From assembly GCA_946480175.1 (NCBI GenBank), contig CAMLIK010000004.1:1-64000 (forward strand): 64,000 nt of DNA. The letters are read 5' to 3'. The notes below the pieces were generated by a model. It was given only the letters and a program-made list of their open reading frames with translations, did no database searches and was not told where the DNA came from. This stretch comes from an uncultured Gilliamella sp. GTDB lineage: Bacteria; Pseudomonadota; Gammaproteobacteria; Enterobacterales; Orbaceae. Below, piece after piece: positions 26,801 to 35,974 of this stretch. The position numbers and the translations under genes were made by a program. Each line of letters opens with the position of its first letter. Position 1 is the first letter of the stretch.

Positions 26801-27082
26801 CAATTTTTCCTATCAACTACACCCGCAATCAACCGTACCTTAAAAGAACAAAAATTTGGGAGAGGTTTAAATACTCAATATCCACCAGAATATTCTCCCG
26901 ATGAAGAAATACTGGCAACCGAAGTGTTAAAGAAAAATAAAATTGTTATTGAAACCCAAGAGCATTCCGTCATGGAAGATCGCTATCGTTATACACTTCA
27001 CTATAAAAATAAAGGGTGGCGAATCGACAAAAAAGAAGTCTATAGACGCAGAAACGATAAATGGGAAAAATATCCATTATAG
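26801..27082 (+). pseudogene. C-terminal fragment of a gene, possibly an immunity protein
   Basis: An open frame with no start codon ends at TAG (27080-27082) and encodes about 93 residues, including YPPEYSPDEEILATEVL and the basic, aromatic end RYRYTLHYKNKGWRIDKKEV. This style resembles small NTF2-like immunity proteins of polymorphic toxins, but I cannot name the family. It lies in a region with Rhs remnants. The following 212 bases to the next gene hold only AT-rich sequence with a putative promoter. Confidence 0.4.
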
Positions 27083-27174
27083 TGGATTTAAATTAAGGCT
27101 TAATGATTTTAATTTGCAGTAAGTGCAGTATGTTTTTAAGTAGTAGTTTTAAATATAGTTCACTCTTAATATGC

Positions 27175-28230
27175 ATCGACTCGATCATCCTTTATGATTT
27201 TACATAAAAATAGTAAACTTGACTACATGACTTATATGCCTAATAATCAAGTACATAAAAAATGAGTTATATTTATAATTAAAAAGGATGATATATGAAA
27301 TTCTTTAAAAATTTATTAAGAAAAAATCAAGAGGTTGTTCGAACTGGAGAACGTCAAGAAAAACATTCATTTGAAGCACTTACCGAACAATATGTTGGAC
27401 TTGCTTTTGAAAAACAAATGGATTTAGATGGTGTTATTGACAATAAGCCTTGGCAAATTGATATGGACAAACAGCAACTTATTTTTGGCAATGATGTATA
27501 TTGTTCTTTTCAGCTATTAGGAACCTTTTCGCATTCGACTAAGACTTGGCTTTGGGCTTGGGCAAATGAACAATCGGGTCTTCCTAAAGATGTCATTGAG
27601 CAGTCTCTTGAGCTTAAAAAATGTGGTGAACAGAACAATATTGATTTATTTAAATTTCCTAAGTTTGATGCCACCCAAGACGATCTACATCTATTTGGAA
27701 TTATCGCTAGTGGTATGTTTAATTCAAGTGGTTATTATGTTGCTGATTATGGTCAAGGTACACTTGTGTTAACTTTTAATAATGAACGTATTGACCAAAT
27801 TCATCAAGAGAACAATACTCATTACCGCGTTGCTAGCGTAATCTCGCAATATATTGCCAATTTTGAAGTGAATCACTATGCTGCGATAAAATACTATTTG
27901 CTGGCTAAAGATTATCAAATAACGTTTGATGATGGTTTAAAGCTGATCGCAACCAAAGGTGAAAAACAAATTAGCGCAGAATTTGACGACTCATTGCGCT
28001 TACGTAATCTTGATACATCTTGTGATGATTCAGATTTTATCAAAACCAAAGAAGAAAACTAAATCAGTGCAGAATTTGGTGATTTATCGTGCATAATTAA
28101 ACCAATGGCCAAAAGGAATTATTAGTAATAACACATGTAAAACTCTATTAACAGGATATTAATCGGACATGAAATATAGAAAACGCTAGTTAAATTACAT
28201 AAATGACTGATTAGATAAAAAAGAGAAAGT
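27175..28230 (+). repeat. First copy of a diverged tandem duplication
   Basis: Upstream sequence, gene body and downstream sequence here recur at about 28560-29990. Shared marks include TAAACTTGACT-like upstream DNA, an almost identical central coding block, and the AAATGACTGATTAGATAAAA string after both genes (28199 and 29969). Immediately after the first gene's stop lies a second, out-of-place copy of the gene tail (28063-28150). Confidence 0.7.
27295..28062 (+). CDS. DUF6882-like protein, cytoplasmic copy
   Basis: A 255-residue acidic protein without a signal peptide. Its core (FGNDVYCSFQLLGTFSHSTK, then TWLWAWANEQSGLP) resembles DUF6882 proteins, which I recall only by name; function unknown. 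The core is about 85 percent identical by eye to the product of 29014-29886, but the N-terminal 35 residues and the last 25 differ. It starts after AAGGATG. The pairing with a secreted paralogue next to Rhs debris suggests an immunity or accessory role in toxin exchange; that is inference. Confidence 0.6.
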   Translation: MKFFKNLLRKNQEVVRTGERQEKHSFEALTEQYVGLAFEKQMDLDGVIDNKPWQIDMDKQQLIFGNDVYCSFQLLGTFSHSTKTWLWAWANEQSGLPKDVIEQSLELKKCGEQNNIDLFKFPKFDATQDDLHLFGIIASGMFNSSGYYVADYGQGTLVLTFNNERIDQIHQENNTHYRVASVISQYIANFEVNHYAAIKYYLLAKDYQITFDDGLKLIATKGEKQISAEFDDSLRLRNLDTSCDDSDFIKTKEEN

Positions 28231-28295
28231 AGCCGAATATTTTATATTACACCATCAAAATACTCTTATCGGTATATATGTTCTGAGCAGTGACC

Positions 28296-28320
28296 GCCGG
28301 ATACCCATCCGGCTTTTTCT
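28296..28320 (+). terminator. Intrinsic terminator
   Basis: GCCGGAT-ACCC-ATCCGGC followed by TTTTTCT. It is a classic shape, about 230 bases after the DUF6882-like gene and probably its terminator. Confidence 0.8.
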
Positions 28321-28324
28321 AATA

Positions 28325-28423
28325 TTAATCGTTAGCTGCATAACCGTATTCCCCCACTGTTTTTAGTATCCAGTCAAACATTTCATTGATCAAATCAGGT
28401 AGACCATTATTTCCTGCATTCAT
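28325..28423 (-). pseudogene. Short remnant, 32 codons on the minus strand
   Basis: Reads MNAGNNGLPDLINEMFDWIL then KTVGEYGYAAND. It ends right against the terminator and has no recognisable upstream part. It looks like the tail of a larger decayed gene; I cannot assign a family. The rest of 28424-28815 is AT-rich DNA that repeats the upstream region of the first DUF6882-like gene. Confidence 0.3.
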
Positions 28424-28815
28424 TTCCAACTTATCCTAACCGCAGCAACCGATGTGCCTAATAAACTAAGTAAGCATTATAATAAGTTTGATATCTTATA
28501 AAGCGAAAATTAAACCAGATTTAATAACGGAAACCCATCAATAGGTAACGATAGTAGATTTTATCTATCTTCATCTCTATGATTTTGAATAAAAAAAGTT
28601 AACTTGACTGTACAACTTACTTGCTTAATAATTGAGCGCATAAAGTGGGAAATGAATTATAATAAAAAGGGGTTAGGTTATTTCTCCTACTTAAACGCTG
28701 AAATAACAGGTAGCAAATTGACAACATTCTCTTAAAAATTTCACTGGATGAATTTATAAAAATTAAATTATTAAAAATATTGAGTAATATTTAAATCTAA
28801 AAATAAGGACGATAT

Positions 28816-28977
28816 ATGAAATTCTGGAAAATATTATTATCAAAAAGCAAAGAACTTGACCAATTTGTTACTTCGCAAGCGAAACAAGAGCCCAATATTC
28901 AAAAATACTTAACTGATACTACAATTCGCAAAGTAATTTGTGTACCAGGAAAGTTATTAAATCTAGTTGTAAGTTAA
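28816..28977 (+). CDS. Truncated paralogue / 53-residue ORF
   Basis: ATG behind AAGGACG encodes MKFWKILLSKSKELDQFVTS and continues to VPGKLLNLVVS. Its start copies that of the DUF6882-like gene (MKFFKNLLRKNQE), with the same ribosome site context, but the core is gone. It is most likely the 5' end of the second duplicate, cut off when the secreted version took over the core. Whether it is expressed is unknown. Confidence 0.45.
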   Translation: MKFWKILLSKSKELDQFVTSQAKQEPNIQKYLTDTTIRKVICVPGKLLNLVVS

Positions 28978-29013
28978 TATTGTTGGATAATTGAAATATA
29001 GGCGGTAATACCA

Positions 29014-29886
29014 ATGAAAAAATATTTAGCTTTAGTGATGTTATTGACAATATCACTAACTGGTTATGGCGCTCATTTGCAGCATGAAGCAGAAGTTCCA
29101 GCTCAATTTAAAACACCCTTTTATATTAATAGTGATCCTTATGGCCGTTTGACTAGAGACATTAAAGCGTTACAACACGACAATAGCGTAATTCTACCTA
29201 ATCTTAATGCTAAACAACATCAAGAAAAACATCCATTACAACCACTTATTGAACAATATGGAGGGATTGGTTTTGAAAAGCAAATTGATTTAGAAGATGT
29301 CATTGTCGATAAGCCTTGGGAAATTGACATGGATGAACTGCAACTTGTTTTTGGTGATGATTTACACTGTTCTTTTCAGCTATTAGGAACCTTTTCGCAT
29401 TCGACCAAGACTTGGCTTTGGGCTTGGGCAAATGAACAATCGGATCTTCCTGAAGATGTTATTGAGCAGTCTCTTGAGCTTAAAAAATATGGTGAAGAGA
29501 ATAATATTGATTTATTTAAAACGCCTAAATTTGATGCCACCGAAGACGATCTACATCTATTTGGACTTATTGCTAGTGGTATGTTTAAATCAAGTGGTTA
29601 TTATATTGCTGATTTTGGTCAAGGTACACTTGTGTTAACTTTTAATAATGATTATATTGACCAAATTCATAAAGAGAACGACACCCATTACCGCGTTGCT
29701 AGCGTAATCCCACAATTAATTGCCGATTATGAAGTGAATCACTATGCTGCGATAAAACACTATTTGCTGGCTAAAGATTATCAAATAATATTTGATGATG
29801 GTTTAAAGCTAATCGCAACTAAAGGTGGAAAACAAATCACCGCGGAATTTGATAATTCATCGCGCATAATTGGACTAAAAAGCTAA
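29014..29886 (+). CDS. DUF6882-like protein, secreted copy
   Basis: 290 residues with a signal peptide (MKKYLALVMLLTISLTGYGA, cleavage near residue 20), then about 55 residues unique to this copy, then the same core as the upstream paralogue (FGDDLHCSFQLLGTFSHSTK). The core is probably periplasmic here and cytoplasmic in the paralogue. This fusion of a new exported N-terminus onto a duplicated domain is unusual. It is followed by Rhs debris. Function unknown. Confidence 0.6.
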   Translation: MKKYLALVMLLTISLTGYGAHLQHEAEVPAQFKTPFYINSDPYGRLTRDIKALQHDNSVILPNLNAKQHQEKHPLQPLIEQYGGIGFEKQIDLEDVIVDKPWEIDMDELQLVFGDDLHCSFQLLGTFSHSTKTWLWAWANEQSDLPEDVIEQSLELKKYGEENNIDLFKTPKFDATEDDLHLFGLIASGMFKSSGYYIADFGQGTLVLTFNNDYIDQIHKENDTHYRVASVIPQLIADYEVNHYAAIKHYLLAKDYQIIFDDGLKLIATKGGKQITAEFDNSSRIIGLKS

Positions 29887-30089
29887 AAGGGATTATTAGT
29901 GATAACACAGGTTAAACTCTATTTATCTATTGAGTATAAACTAAAAAAATTCTGTTTTTTAAATTATATAAATGACTGATTAGATAAAAAAAGAAAACTG
30001 ATAAGCTCGACCTTGGTTTAGTTTATTGCGATTAGTCTGTAAAAATAATTGAGGAGTCTATACCGTCTCGCTAATTTACCCGTGCATGG

Positions 30090-30697
30090 CGTCATAAGAC
30101 GCAATATTAGTGCAATGAAGATGGACAGTGTATTGCGATTATCTCCCGGATGGTACTTAACCCAAGCCAACTGCTAACAGCATCATGCGGAAAAAGTAGA
30201 GCTGTTTAGTTATGATACCACCGGCAATAAAATCAGTGAGAAACAATCTTTAGCACAGCTTGAAGCAAAAGTGAACCGTGGCAATCGGCTACTGTTTTTT
30301 AGTGATAAACATTTTGAGTATGACCGTTTTGGTAATTTAATTGCCGAAAAGCGCGGTAAAAACCAAAGGACGCATTATGAGTATGATTGCCGACATCGTC
30401 TAATCAAGGTGATTAAACAAAGTGGTCAAACCATTACCTACAGCTATGACCCGTTTAACTGCCGTACCAGTAAATGGTAAAACCACGGAATTTATCTGGC
30501 AAGGTCATAAACTGATTGCTGAAGCCGATAATGACAAACACTGGCAAAGTTACTTCTATGAGCCGGACTCCTACCGTTCACTGGCCTTGGAACATTATTA
30601 TAAACCACCACAAGAATATATAGATTCTGTGATGGCATTAGATTTAACGCTCAAGATTTTTTTGAATTTGTTAAAGAATCGAATCAAGTCAAGTTAA
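30090..30697 (+). pseudogene. Rhs/YD-repeat protein fragment
   Basis: The reading HFEYDRFGNLIAEKRGKNQR, then HYEYDCRHRLIKVIKQSGQT and ITYSYDPFNCRTSKW, is the YD-repeat shell of an Rhs polymorphic toxin. A stop lies in frame near 30170 (after WYLTQANC). A frameshift at RTSKW moves the continuation NGKTTEFIWQGHKLIAE to another frame. The hallmark PxxxxxxDHLGTP end of the Rhs core and any toxin tip are missing. It is a dead fragment of a contact-dependent or type VI toxin gene. Confidence 0.85.
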
Positions 30698-31203
30698 GAT
30701 GAAAACTCAACCAAGTATAGTTCTAAGATTATAGTAAACAATAGAATTAAAGCTTAACTTTACATCTTGCTAAAATTTTAAAGGTAAAATAATGCAGTCT
30801 ATAAAAATTGGAGGTTTTAGCTTTAAATCTATTTTTGTAGATGAAGTTATCGATAAAAAACGATGTTAATATGCTGTTCTTTTTAATTATTAGGCCATGA
30901 GTTGGTAATTAATTGGAATAAAACAAAAAAGAGAGCATATGCTATTTCATGCCGATTAAGTGATAAAAGATGCCTTTACGATATTGCGATAGCTACAACT
31001 AAATTTAGAATAATCAAAATGTAATCTGTAAAAAATATTGTCAACTACGGCAACGTTTTTTATACGCATGTTAATATAATAATAAAAGGTTATTCTAAGC
31101 GTTAGATTATTTAACGCCGATTACTCTAAATAAAACTTATCTCTCAAGATATGCTATATGCGAGAAGTAGACATTTCAATTTTAGATTTTTGAAATAAAA
31201 AAA
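30698..31203. other. Gap after the Rhs remnant
   Basis: AT-rich DNA with no convincing gene. A 25-codon ORF (30792-30869, MQSIKIGGFSFKSIFVDEVI) follows an AAGG and could be the start of a lost immunity gene. A T-run directly past the tRNA-Lys gene on the minus strand (near 31197-31203) may end the tRNA transcript. Confidence 0.4.
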
Positions 31204-31279
31204 TGGTGGGTCGTGAGCGATTCGAACGCTCGACAAACGGATTAAAAGTCCGCTGCTCTACCGACTGAGCTAACAACCC
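31204..31279 (-). tRNA. tRNA-Lys (anticodon TTT)
   Basis: 76 nt with encoded CCA. The acceptor GGGTTGT pairs with ACGACCC apart from one G-U pair, the anticodon loop is CTTTTAA, and the T-loop is TTCGAAT. It is last of three tRNAs in one minus-strand operon. Confidence 0.96.
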
Positions 31280-31295
31280 ATTAAGAAAGTAAAAG

Positions 31296-31371
31296 TGGTG
31301 GGTGATACCGGGTTCGAACCAGTGACCCCCTCCTTGTAAGGGAGGTGCTCTCCCAACTGAGCTAATCACCC
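31296..31371 (-). tRNA. tRNA-Val (anticodon TAC), copy 2
   Basis: 76 nt with encoded CCA. Acceptor GGGTGAT/ATCACCC, anticodon loop CTTACAA. It is identical to the copy upstream, as in enterobacterial valT/lysT-type operons. Confidence 0.96.
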
Positions 31372-31410
31372 CAAAATTCAAAAATGAATTTAGAATTACA
31401 CGGTTAGAAT

Positions 31411-31486
31411 TGGTGGGTGATACCGGGTTCGAACCAGTGACCCCCTCCTTGTAAGGGAGGTGCTCTCCCAACTGAGCTAATCACCC
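31411..31486 (-). tRNA. tRNA-Val (anticodon TAC), copy 1
   Basis: First gene of the Val-Val-Lys operon, 76 nt with encoded CCA and the same sequence as copy 2. A consensus promoter lies just upstream. Confidence 0.96.
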
Positions 31487-31503
31487 TTACCGTGTGGATG
31501 TGC

Positions 31504-31531
31504 ATTATAAGGCGTGTCTTATTTCAGTCAA
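31504..31531 (-). promoter_or_regulatory. Promoter of the Val-Val-Lys tRNA operon
   Basis: On the minus strand TTGACT and a perfect TATAAT are 16 bases apart, with the start about 10 bases before the first tRNA-Val. Confidence 0.85.
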
Positions 31532-31686
31532 CCTTTTTTTTCACTTTTCCCAAAAATTAGCCTTATTCGGTGTAATTTTAGTCATTTTTTGGATGATGCT
31601 TCGCAAAAATAGATTTTATCGGTTTATTTCTTAATATTTGTGTTTAAGATTTCGCGATATTGTTTATCAACCTATGTAAACAGAAT

Positions 31687-32622
31687 ATGAAGGTTTTTAA
31701 TAAAAGTCGGGTGGTAATTTATGTTGAGCCAACGCAATTGCGCTATCAAATAATAGAAACTAAAACGTATGGAGATGAGAATAAAGAGTTTATTGAGCTT
31801 GTTTACCAAGATTGGACTGATATTGACCGTTTTATTCAAAACTTAAAACAGCAAGCTCCTAGATTAACTGCGATTGAATTGAATTTAGGTGATGATTATA
31901 TACAGTATCAGAAAATTGCGTATCCTGAGGTAAAATTAACGCCAACCGAATTAGTCACATATGTTGAAGCATCTTTATATAAACTCTTTCAACAGTTGGG
32001 CGATCAGCTTTTTTTTGATTTTGTGTCCATTTCACCTAAAACGTTGATGATTGCTGTCTGTGAGCGAGATACGGTTAATAATTGGTTAGAATTACTCCAA
32101 AAATATGGTTTTAGTTTGTTGTTTGTGGGTAGTCATTTTGAAAGTAATTTATTTAACTTCTTACCATGGCGCAAGCAAAAAACAAAACAACACCAATTCC
32201 AGTTGCTTCTTTTTGCTGTTAGTTTGATTGGAGTGATGACTTGTTATTTTTTTTATCTTCTGATCAGTGTCCAGTCAGACTTAGATCAATATTCCCAACT
32301 ATTATCCGATCAGCAAGCATCACAACAGCGGTTGATAGCTGAATTGTCAGGTTATATACCCCATCCGTCATTAAGCCAAAAACAGATCCAACAATCGCTA
32401 CAGATGTTTTCAGAAAAACTACCGACAACGATTTGGTTGAATCTGTATGAATATGAATCTCAAAAAATAAAAATTATCGGTCGAAGTGTTAATTATGTAG
32501 ATATTATCAATTTTAACCAGCAAGTTTCTTCGAATCATGATGTGAAGAACAGCCAAGTAAAAAATATCGAAAATAGTCATGATAGTTTGTTGTTTCAAAT
32601 GGATATTGAGTTAAATGAATAA
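31687..32622 (+). CDS. HofM-HofN fusion (PilM/PilN-like pilus assembly protein)
   Basis: A 311-residue protein. Residues 1-150 look like a shortened PilM/HofM actin-like domain. At 157-162 comes NFLPWR, the motif that normally opens HofN/PilN, followed by a membrane segment (171-193), a coiled coil and the PilN periplasmic domain. In E. coli these are two genes (about 259 and 179 residues). PilM-N-O-P form the inner-membrane alignment complex for type IV pilus/DNA uptake. The hofO, hofP and hofQ homologues follow with overlaps. ATG at 31687 is preferred over an upstream TTG. Confidence 0.75.
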   Translation: MKVFNKSRVVIYVEPTQLRYQIIETKTYGDENKEFIELVYQDWTDIDRFIQNLKQQAPRLTAIELNLGDDYIQYQKIAYPEVKLTPTELVTYVEASLYKLFQQLGDQLFFDFVSISPKTLMIAVCERDTVNNWLELLQKYGFSLLFVGSHFESNLFNFLPWRKQKTKQHQFQLLLFAVSLIGVMTCYFFYLLISVQSDLDQYSQLLSDQQASQQRLIAELSGYIPHPSLSQKQIQQSLQMFSEKLPTTIWLNLYEYESQKIKIIGRSVNYVDIINFNQQVSSNHDVKNSQVKNIENSHDSLLFQMDIELNE

Positions 32623-33088
32623 TGATTTTTTAGAGAGACCAATTTGGCAACAATACTTAATTTGCATTTTGTTACCGTCAACACTGTTTTTTATTGGTTA
32701 TCAATTTTTTATCAAAGATTTAAAGCTGCAGATTGATCAGCAAATGACCTTATATAAAGAAAAGCGAATTGAAACAGAATCCCTTCAAGCAAGAATTGAA
32801 CGTTATCAAGCCGCTCAAAATAGTTCGCTAACGTTGATAACTGAGCATGAACTTGCTAAAGCCATTGAGCGTAATCATTTAAGCTTAACGTTATTCAAAC
32901 ATGATCAAAATGATTCGGGAATTTATTGGGATGTCGAATTATATGGGCAGTTTGCTGATTTTATGCAATTTATTAGTGATTTTAATGACGATTTTTACTA
33001 TTTGAATTTTCAAAACCTTTCTATTAGTAAGCAAGATGGTTATTTGCAAATTAGATTTAGTTTGTTGTTTAAAGAGGATTCACCATGA
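32615..33088 (+). CDS. hofO: HofO/PilO-like pilus assembly protein
   Basis: 157 residues: one N-terminal membrane segment (about 13-30), a coiled coil rich in Glu/Gln (about 40-75) and a small ferredoxin-like periplasmic domain. This is the PilO layout. It overlaps the preceding PilN part by eight bases and the next gene by four. Identification rests on topology and position more than on sequence motifs. Confidence 0.72.
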   Translation: MNNDFLERPIWQQYLICILLPSTLFFIGYQFFIKDLKLQIDQQMTLYKEKRIETESLQARIERYQAAQNSSLTLITEHELAKAIERNHLSLTLFKHDQNDSGIYWDVELYGQFADFMQFISDFNDDFYYLNFQNLSISKQDGYLQIRFSLLFKEDSP

Positions 33089-33438
33089 GACACCATTTAT
33101 TCGCATGTGCATTGATGAGCTACTGTTTTACAATTTATGCTGATGATAGACGAGATCCATTTTTGCAAACAATTGAGCTTGGTTGTCAAGAACAAACCGA
33201 TCTTTTGAATAAACAGATCCAAGCTTGGCAGTTTAGAGGGTCTATTCAATGTGCTAATTATCAGCAAGTATGGCTTTTGCTCGATAGTGATTGGCTAGCG
33301 ATTACCAATAATAATGTGCCGCATATTTTGTTTCCGTGGACGATTCAAGCAGTAATGAGCGATAAAATTCTATGGCAAGCAAATTTACCTGAGTATTGCA
33401 ACCATAAGGTGTTATGGACAATGCCGTTAACTAAATAA
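33085..33438 (+). CDS. hofP: HofP/PilP-like protein
   Basis: A 117-residue exported protein with a signal peptide ending near YADD and the RRDPFLQ motif that in PilP-type proteins precedes the secretin-contact domain. It would link the PilNO complex to the secretin HofQ. The start overlaps hofO (ATGA). Two cysteine pairs are possible (CQE, CAN, CNH). Confidence 0.72.
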   Translation: MRHHLFACALMSYCFTIYADDRRDPFLQTIELGCQEQTDLLNKQIQAWQFRGSIQCANYQQVWLLLDSDWLAITNNNVPHILFPWTIQAVMSDKILWQANLPEYCNHKVLWTMPLTK

Positions 33439-33467
33439 GATAAGATTTTTATTTGAGGTTGTAATTA

Positions 33468-34778
33468 ATGAATCAAACTAATCAACCATTTCGTCAATTA
33501 GTTAGCCAATTGGCAAAAAATTCAAGGCAGCTATGTTTAATAATTTTGCTAATGATTTTTGTGATGTCATGTTTGGCAGATCCTATAGCTTTGGAAAAGA
33601 GTGAATCAAGAGAGCTTATTTCAATAAATTTTCATCAAACGGATATTGCGATTATTTTACAGGCATTGGCTGATAATAAGCAGATGAATTTGGTAATGAT
33701 GGATGATATATCAGCTAAGCAAACCATTAAACTTCACAATGTCGATTGGCAAAAAGCATTAGAAGTTGTGTTAAATTCAGCAAATTTACAGGTCAAAATT
33801 GAAGACAATATTTTGTTTGTCTCTAAATCCATTGAGCCGGATGTGTTAGCGCAAAGGGAGTTGTTAGAGCAGAAAGGGCAGGAGTTAAACCAGCCGTTAA
33901 ATTTATTAACTATTGCGATTAATCATGCCGATCCTAATAATTTAGTTGAAACCATTCAACAGCAAGGGTTGTTATCTGAGCGCGGAAAGGTGATGGTGGA
34001 TAAGCGAACCAATTCCATACTTATTACCGACGTGACGAAACAATTTGCTGATATTAAAAAATTAGTTAAAATCTTGGATCAACCTATTCCACAAGTTCAT
34101 ATTTCTGCCCATATTGTGACGATGAGTGATGAGAGTATGGAAGAGTTAGGGATTAAATGGGGATATTCAGGCAAATCTTCACAATTTTTTAATCAGCTAG
34201 ATATTGACTTAGGTGTGACTCATCCGTCGTCTTCTGTCGGTTTTAATTTAGCTAAACTGTCGGGTGGTTTGTTAAATTTGGAGCTTTCCGCATTAGAATC
34301 GGAAAATCAGCTAGAAATTATTGCCAGCCCAAATTTGTTAACTGCAAATCAAAATATGGCGTCAATTAAGCAAGGAACGGAAATTCCTTACGAGGTGTCG
34401 AATGGTGGTAATAATTCGACATCCATTGAATTTAAACAAGCAGTGCTAGGTTTAGAAGTCACTCCGAAAATTGTTGCTGAAAATCAAATGATATTGGATC
34501 TATATATCACCCAAAACACTACCGGTCAATCAATCAAACGCCGTGATGGGGGGGAAGCATTAGCTATTGAAACACAAGAAATTAAAACTCAAGTAAAAGT
34601 TAAAAGTGGTGAAACTGTGGTATTGGGTGGAATTTTTCAGCAAGTAAATAGTAAAGGTAAGAAGAAAGTACCAGCTATTGCAGATGTGCCAATTATTGGT
34701 AATGCGTTTAAATATAATGATAAAAAATATCAAAAACGTGAACTAGTGATTTTTATTACTCCACAATTAGTTGAGTAA
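33468..34778 (+). CDS. hofQ: Secretin HofQ/ComE/PilQ
   Basis: A 436-residue outer-membrane secretin with an N-terminal signal (hydrophobic 20-37). An STN-like domain at about 48-100 (INFHQTDIAIILQALADNKQ) is followed by N-domains and the secretin barrel. Family marks include VMVDKRTNSILITD, ASPNLLTANQNMASIKQGTE and VVLGGIFQQ near 390. Secretins form the pore for DNA uptake or pili. It ends the hofM-Q operon. In E. coli aroK follows; here it does not. Confidence 0.9.
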   Translation: MNQTNQPFRQLVSQLAKNSRQLCLIILLMIFVMSCLADPIALEKSESRELISINFHQTDIAIILQALADNKQMNLVMMDDISAKQTIKLHNVDWQKALEVVLNSANLQVKIEDNILFVSKSIEPDVLAQRELLEQKGQELNQPLNLLTIAINHADPNNLVETIQQQGLLSERGKVMVDKRTNSILITDVTKQFADIKKLVKILDQPIPQVHISAHIVTMSDESMEELGIKWGYSGKSSQFFNQLDIDLGVTHPSSSVGFNLAKLSGGLLNLELSALESENQLEIIASPNLLTANQNMASIKQGTEIPYEVSNGGNNSTSIEFKQAVLGLEVTPKIVAENQMILDLYITQNTTGQSIKRRDGGEALAIETQEIKTQVKVKSGETVVLGGIFQQVNSKGKKKVPAIADVPIIGNAFKYNDKKYQKRELVIFITPQLVE

Positions 34779-34894
34779 ATATCGATGGAGTTGTATCATA
34801 CGCTATCATATTTTATTGCTTTGTATTGAGCTAATTGACTCTTTGCAAACTATATCCACTTAAATCAAAAATTATTATTAAAGTTGAGAATATC

Positions 34895-35701
34895 ATGTTT
34901 CATTTTGTCGCGTCAGATCTAGATGGTACTTTGTTAAATACTGAACATAGCTTATCACCATTCACTAAAAAAATTCTTCAAGCATTACGTGAAATGGGTA
35001 TCCATTTTGCTTTTGCGACTGGTCGACATCATATCGATGTTACTCAAATGCGCGAAAATATGGAAATTGATGCTTTTATGATTACTTCAAATGGCGCAAG
35101 AATTCACGATAGTCGAGGTAATTTAGTGTTTAGTCGTAGTTTTGCGCCTAATACGGCTAGTGAGTTGGCGCAAATTTGTAAAGATAGTCCATATATTTAT
35201 ACGCATGTGTATCGTGGTGATGATTGGTTAATTAATAAACCAGATGCTTATTCGTTAAGCTTTTTCGTTGATACACAATTTAAATATCAATTTTTCGATC
35301 CGAGTAACTTTGAAACAAATGACATTGCGAAAATTTATTTTACAACCTCTGATGTTGGACACAATCATTATTTAGTGGAATTGAAACATAAAATTGAAAA
35401 GCAATTTGGTAATCGTGTTAGTATCGCGTTTTCAACACCAAATTGCCTTGAAGTTATGGCCGAAAATGTGACTAAAGGAAGTGCATTAAAATTAGTTGTT
35501 GAAAGCTTGGGGTGTCAACTTAAAGACAGTATTGCTTTCGGCGATGGTATGAATGATTATGAGATGTTAAAAATGGCAGGTAAGGGTTGTATTATGAAAG
35601 AAGCAAGCCCTGAACTTAAGGCATTACTTCCTGAGCTGGAAGTTATTGGTTCTAATGCTGATGATGCAGTATCCCACTATTTAGCTAATCTTCTACTTTA
35701 A
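34895..35701 (+). CDS. yigL: HAD phosphatase YigL
   Basis: A Cof-type HAD-IIB phosphatase of 268 residues, very similar to E. coli YigL, which dephosphorylates sugar phosphates and pyridoxal phosphate. Motif I is DLDGT with nucleophile Asp8 and Asp10; motif II is ITSNGA; motif IV is [15 protein letters not shown] at 34895 matches the YigL start; an upstream in-frame start would add 20 basic residues. tusA follows 14 bases later. Confidence 0.92.
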   Translation: MFHFVASDLDGTLLNTEHSLSPFTKKILQALREMGIHFAFATGRHHIDVTQMRENMEIDAFMITSNGARIHDSRGNLVFSRSFAPNTASELAQICKDSPYIYTHVYRGDDWLINKPDAYSLSFFVDTQFKYQFFDPSNFETNDIAKIYFTTSDVGHNHYLVELKHKIEKQFGNRVSIAFSTPNCLEVMAENVTKGSALKLVVESLGCQLKDSIAFGDGMNDYEMLKMAGKGCIMKEASPELKALLPELEVIGSNADDAVSHYLANLLL

Positions 35702-35715
35702 TTATTTTATTAATT

Positions 35716-35949
35716 ATGATTGTTGATAAAGAATTAAATACGTTAGGTTTACGTTGCCCAGAACCGATTATGCTTGTTCGTAAAGAAATTAGGGAATTAT
35801 CTATTGGTCAAATATTACACGTTATTGCTGATGATTTGGCCACAACTCGTGATATTCCTAGCTTTTGTCGGCATATGGACCACGAATTAGTTAACTCACG
35901 GATTGAATCCATCCCATTTGAGTATTGGATTAAAAAATCGCATTCATAA
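35716..35949 (+). CDS. tusA: Sulfur carrier TusA
   Basis: TusA accepts persulfide sulfur from IscS and passes it on for tRNA 2-thiouridine synthesis. The 77 residues include the [10 protein letters not shown] motif with the active Cys14 and the conserved end [20 protein letters not shown]. It is probably cotranscribed with yigL. Confidence 0.93.
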   Translation: MIVDKELNTLGLRCPEPIMLVRKEIRELSIGQILHVIADDLATTRDIPSFCRHMDHELVNSRIESIPFEYWIKKSHS

Positions 35950-35974
35950 AGATGTATTTGGTCATCTTTAATTC

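Noticed and set aside
31154..31471. A 105-residue minus-strand frame over the tRNA cluster
   Set aside because: It is the translation of tRNA-Val and tRNA-Lys sequences, a common false gene.
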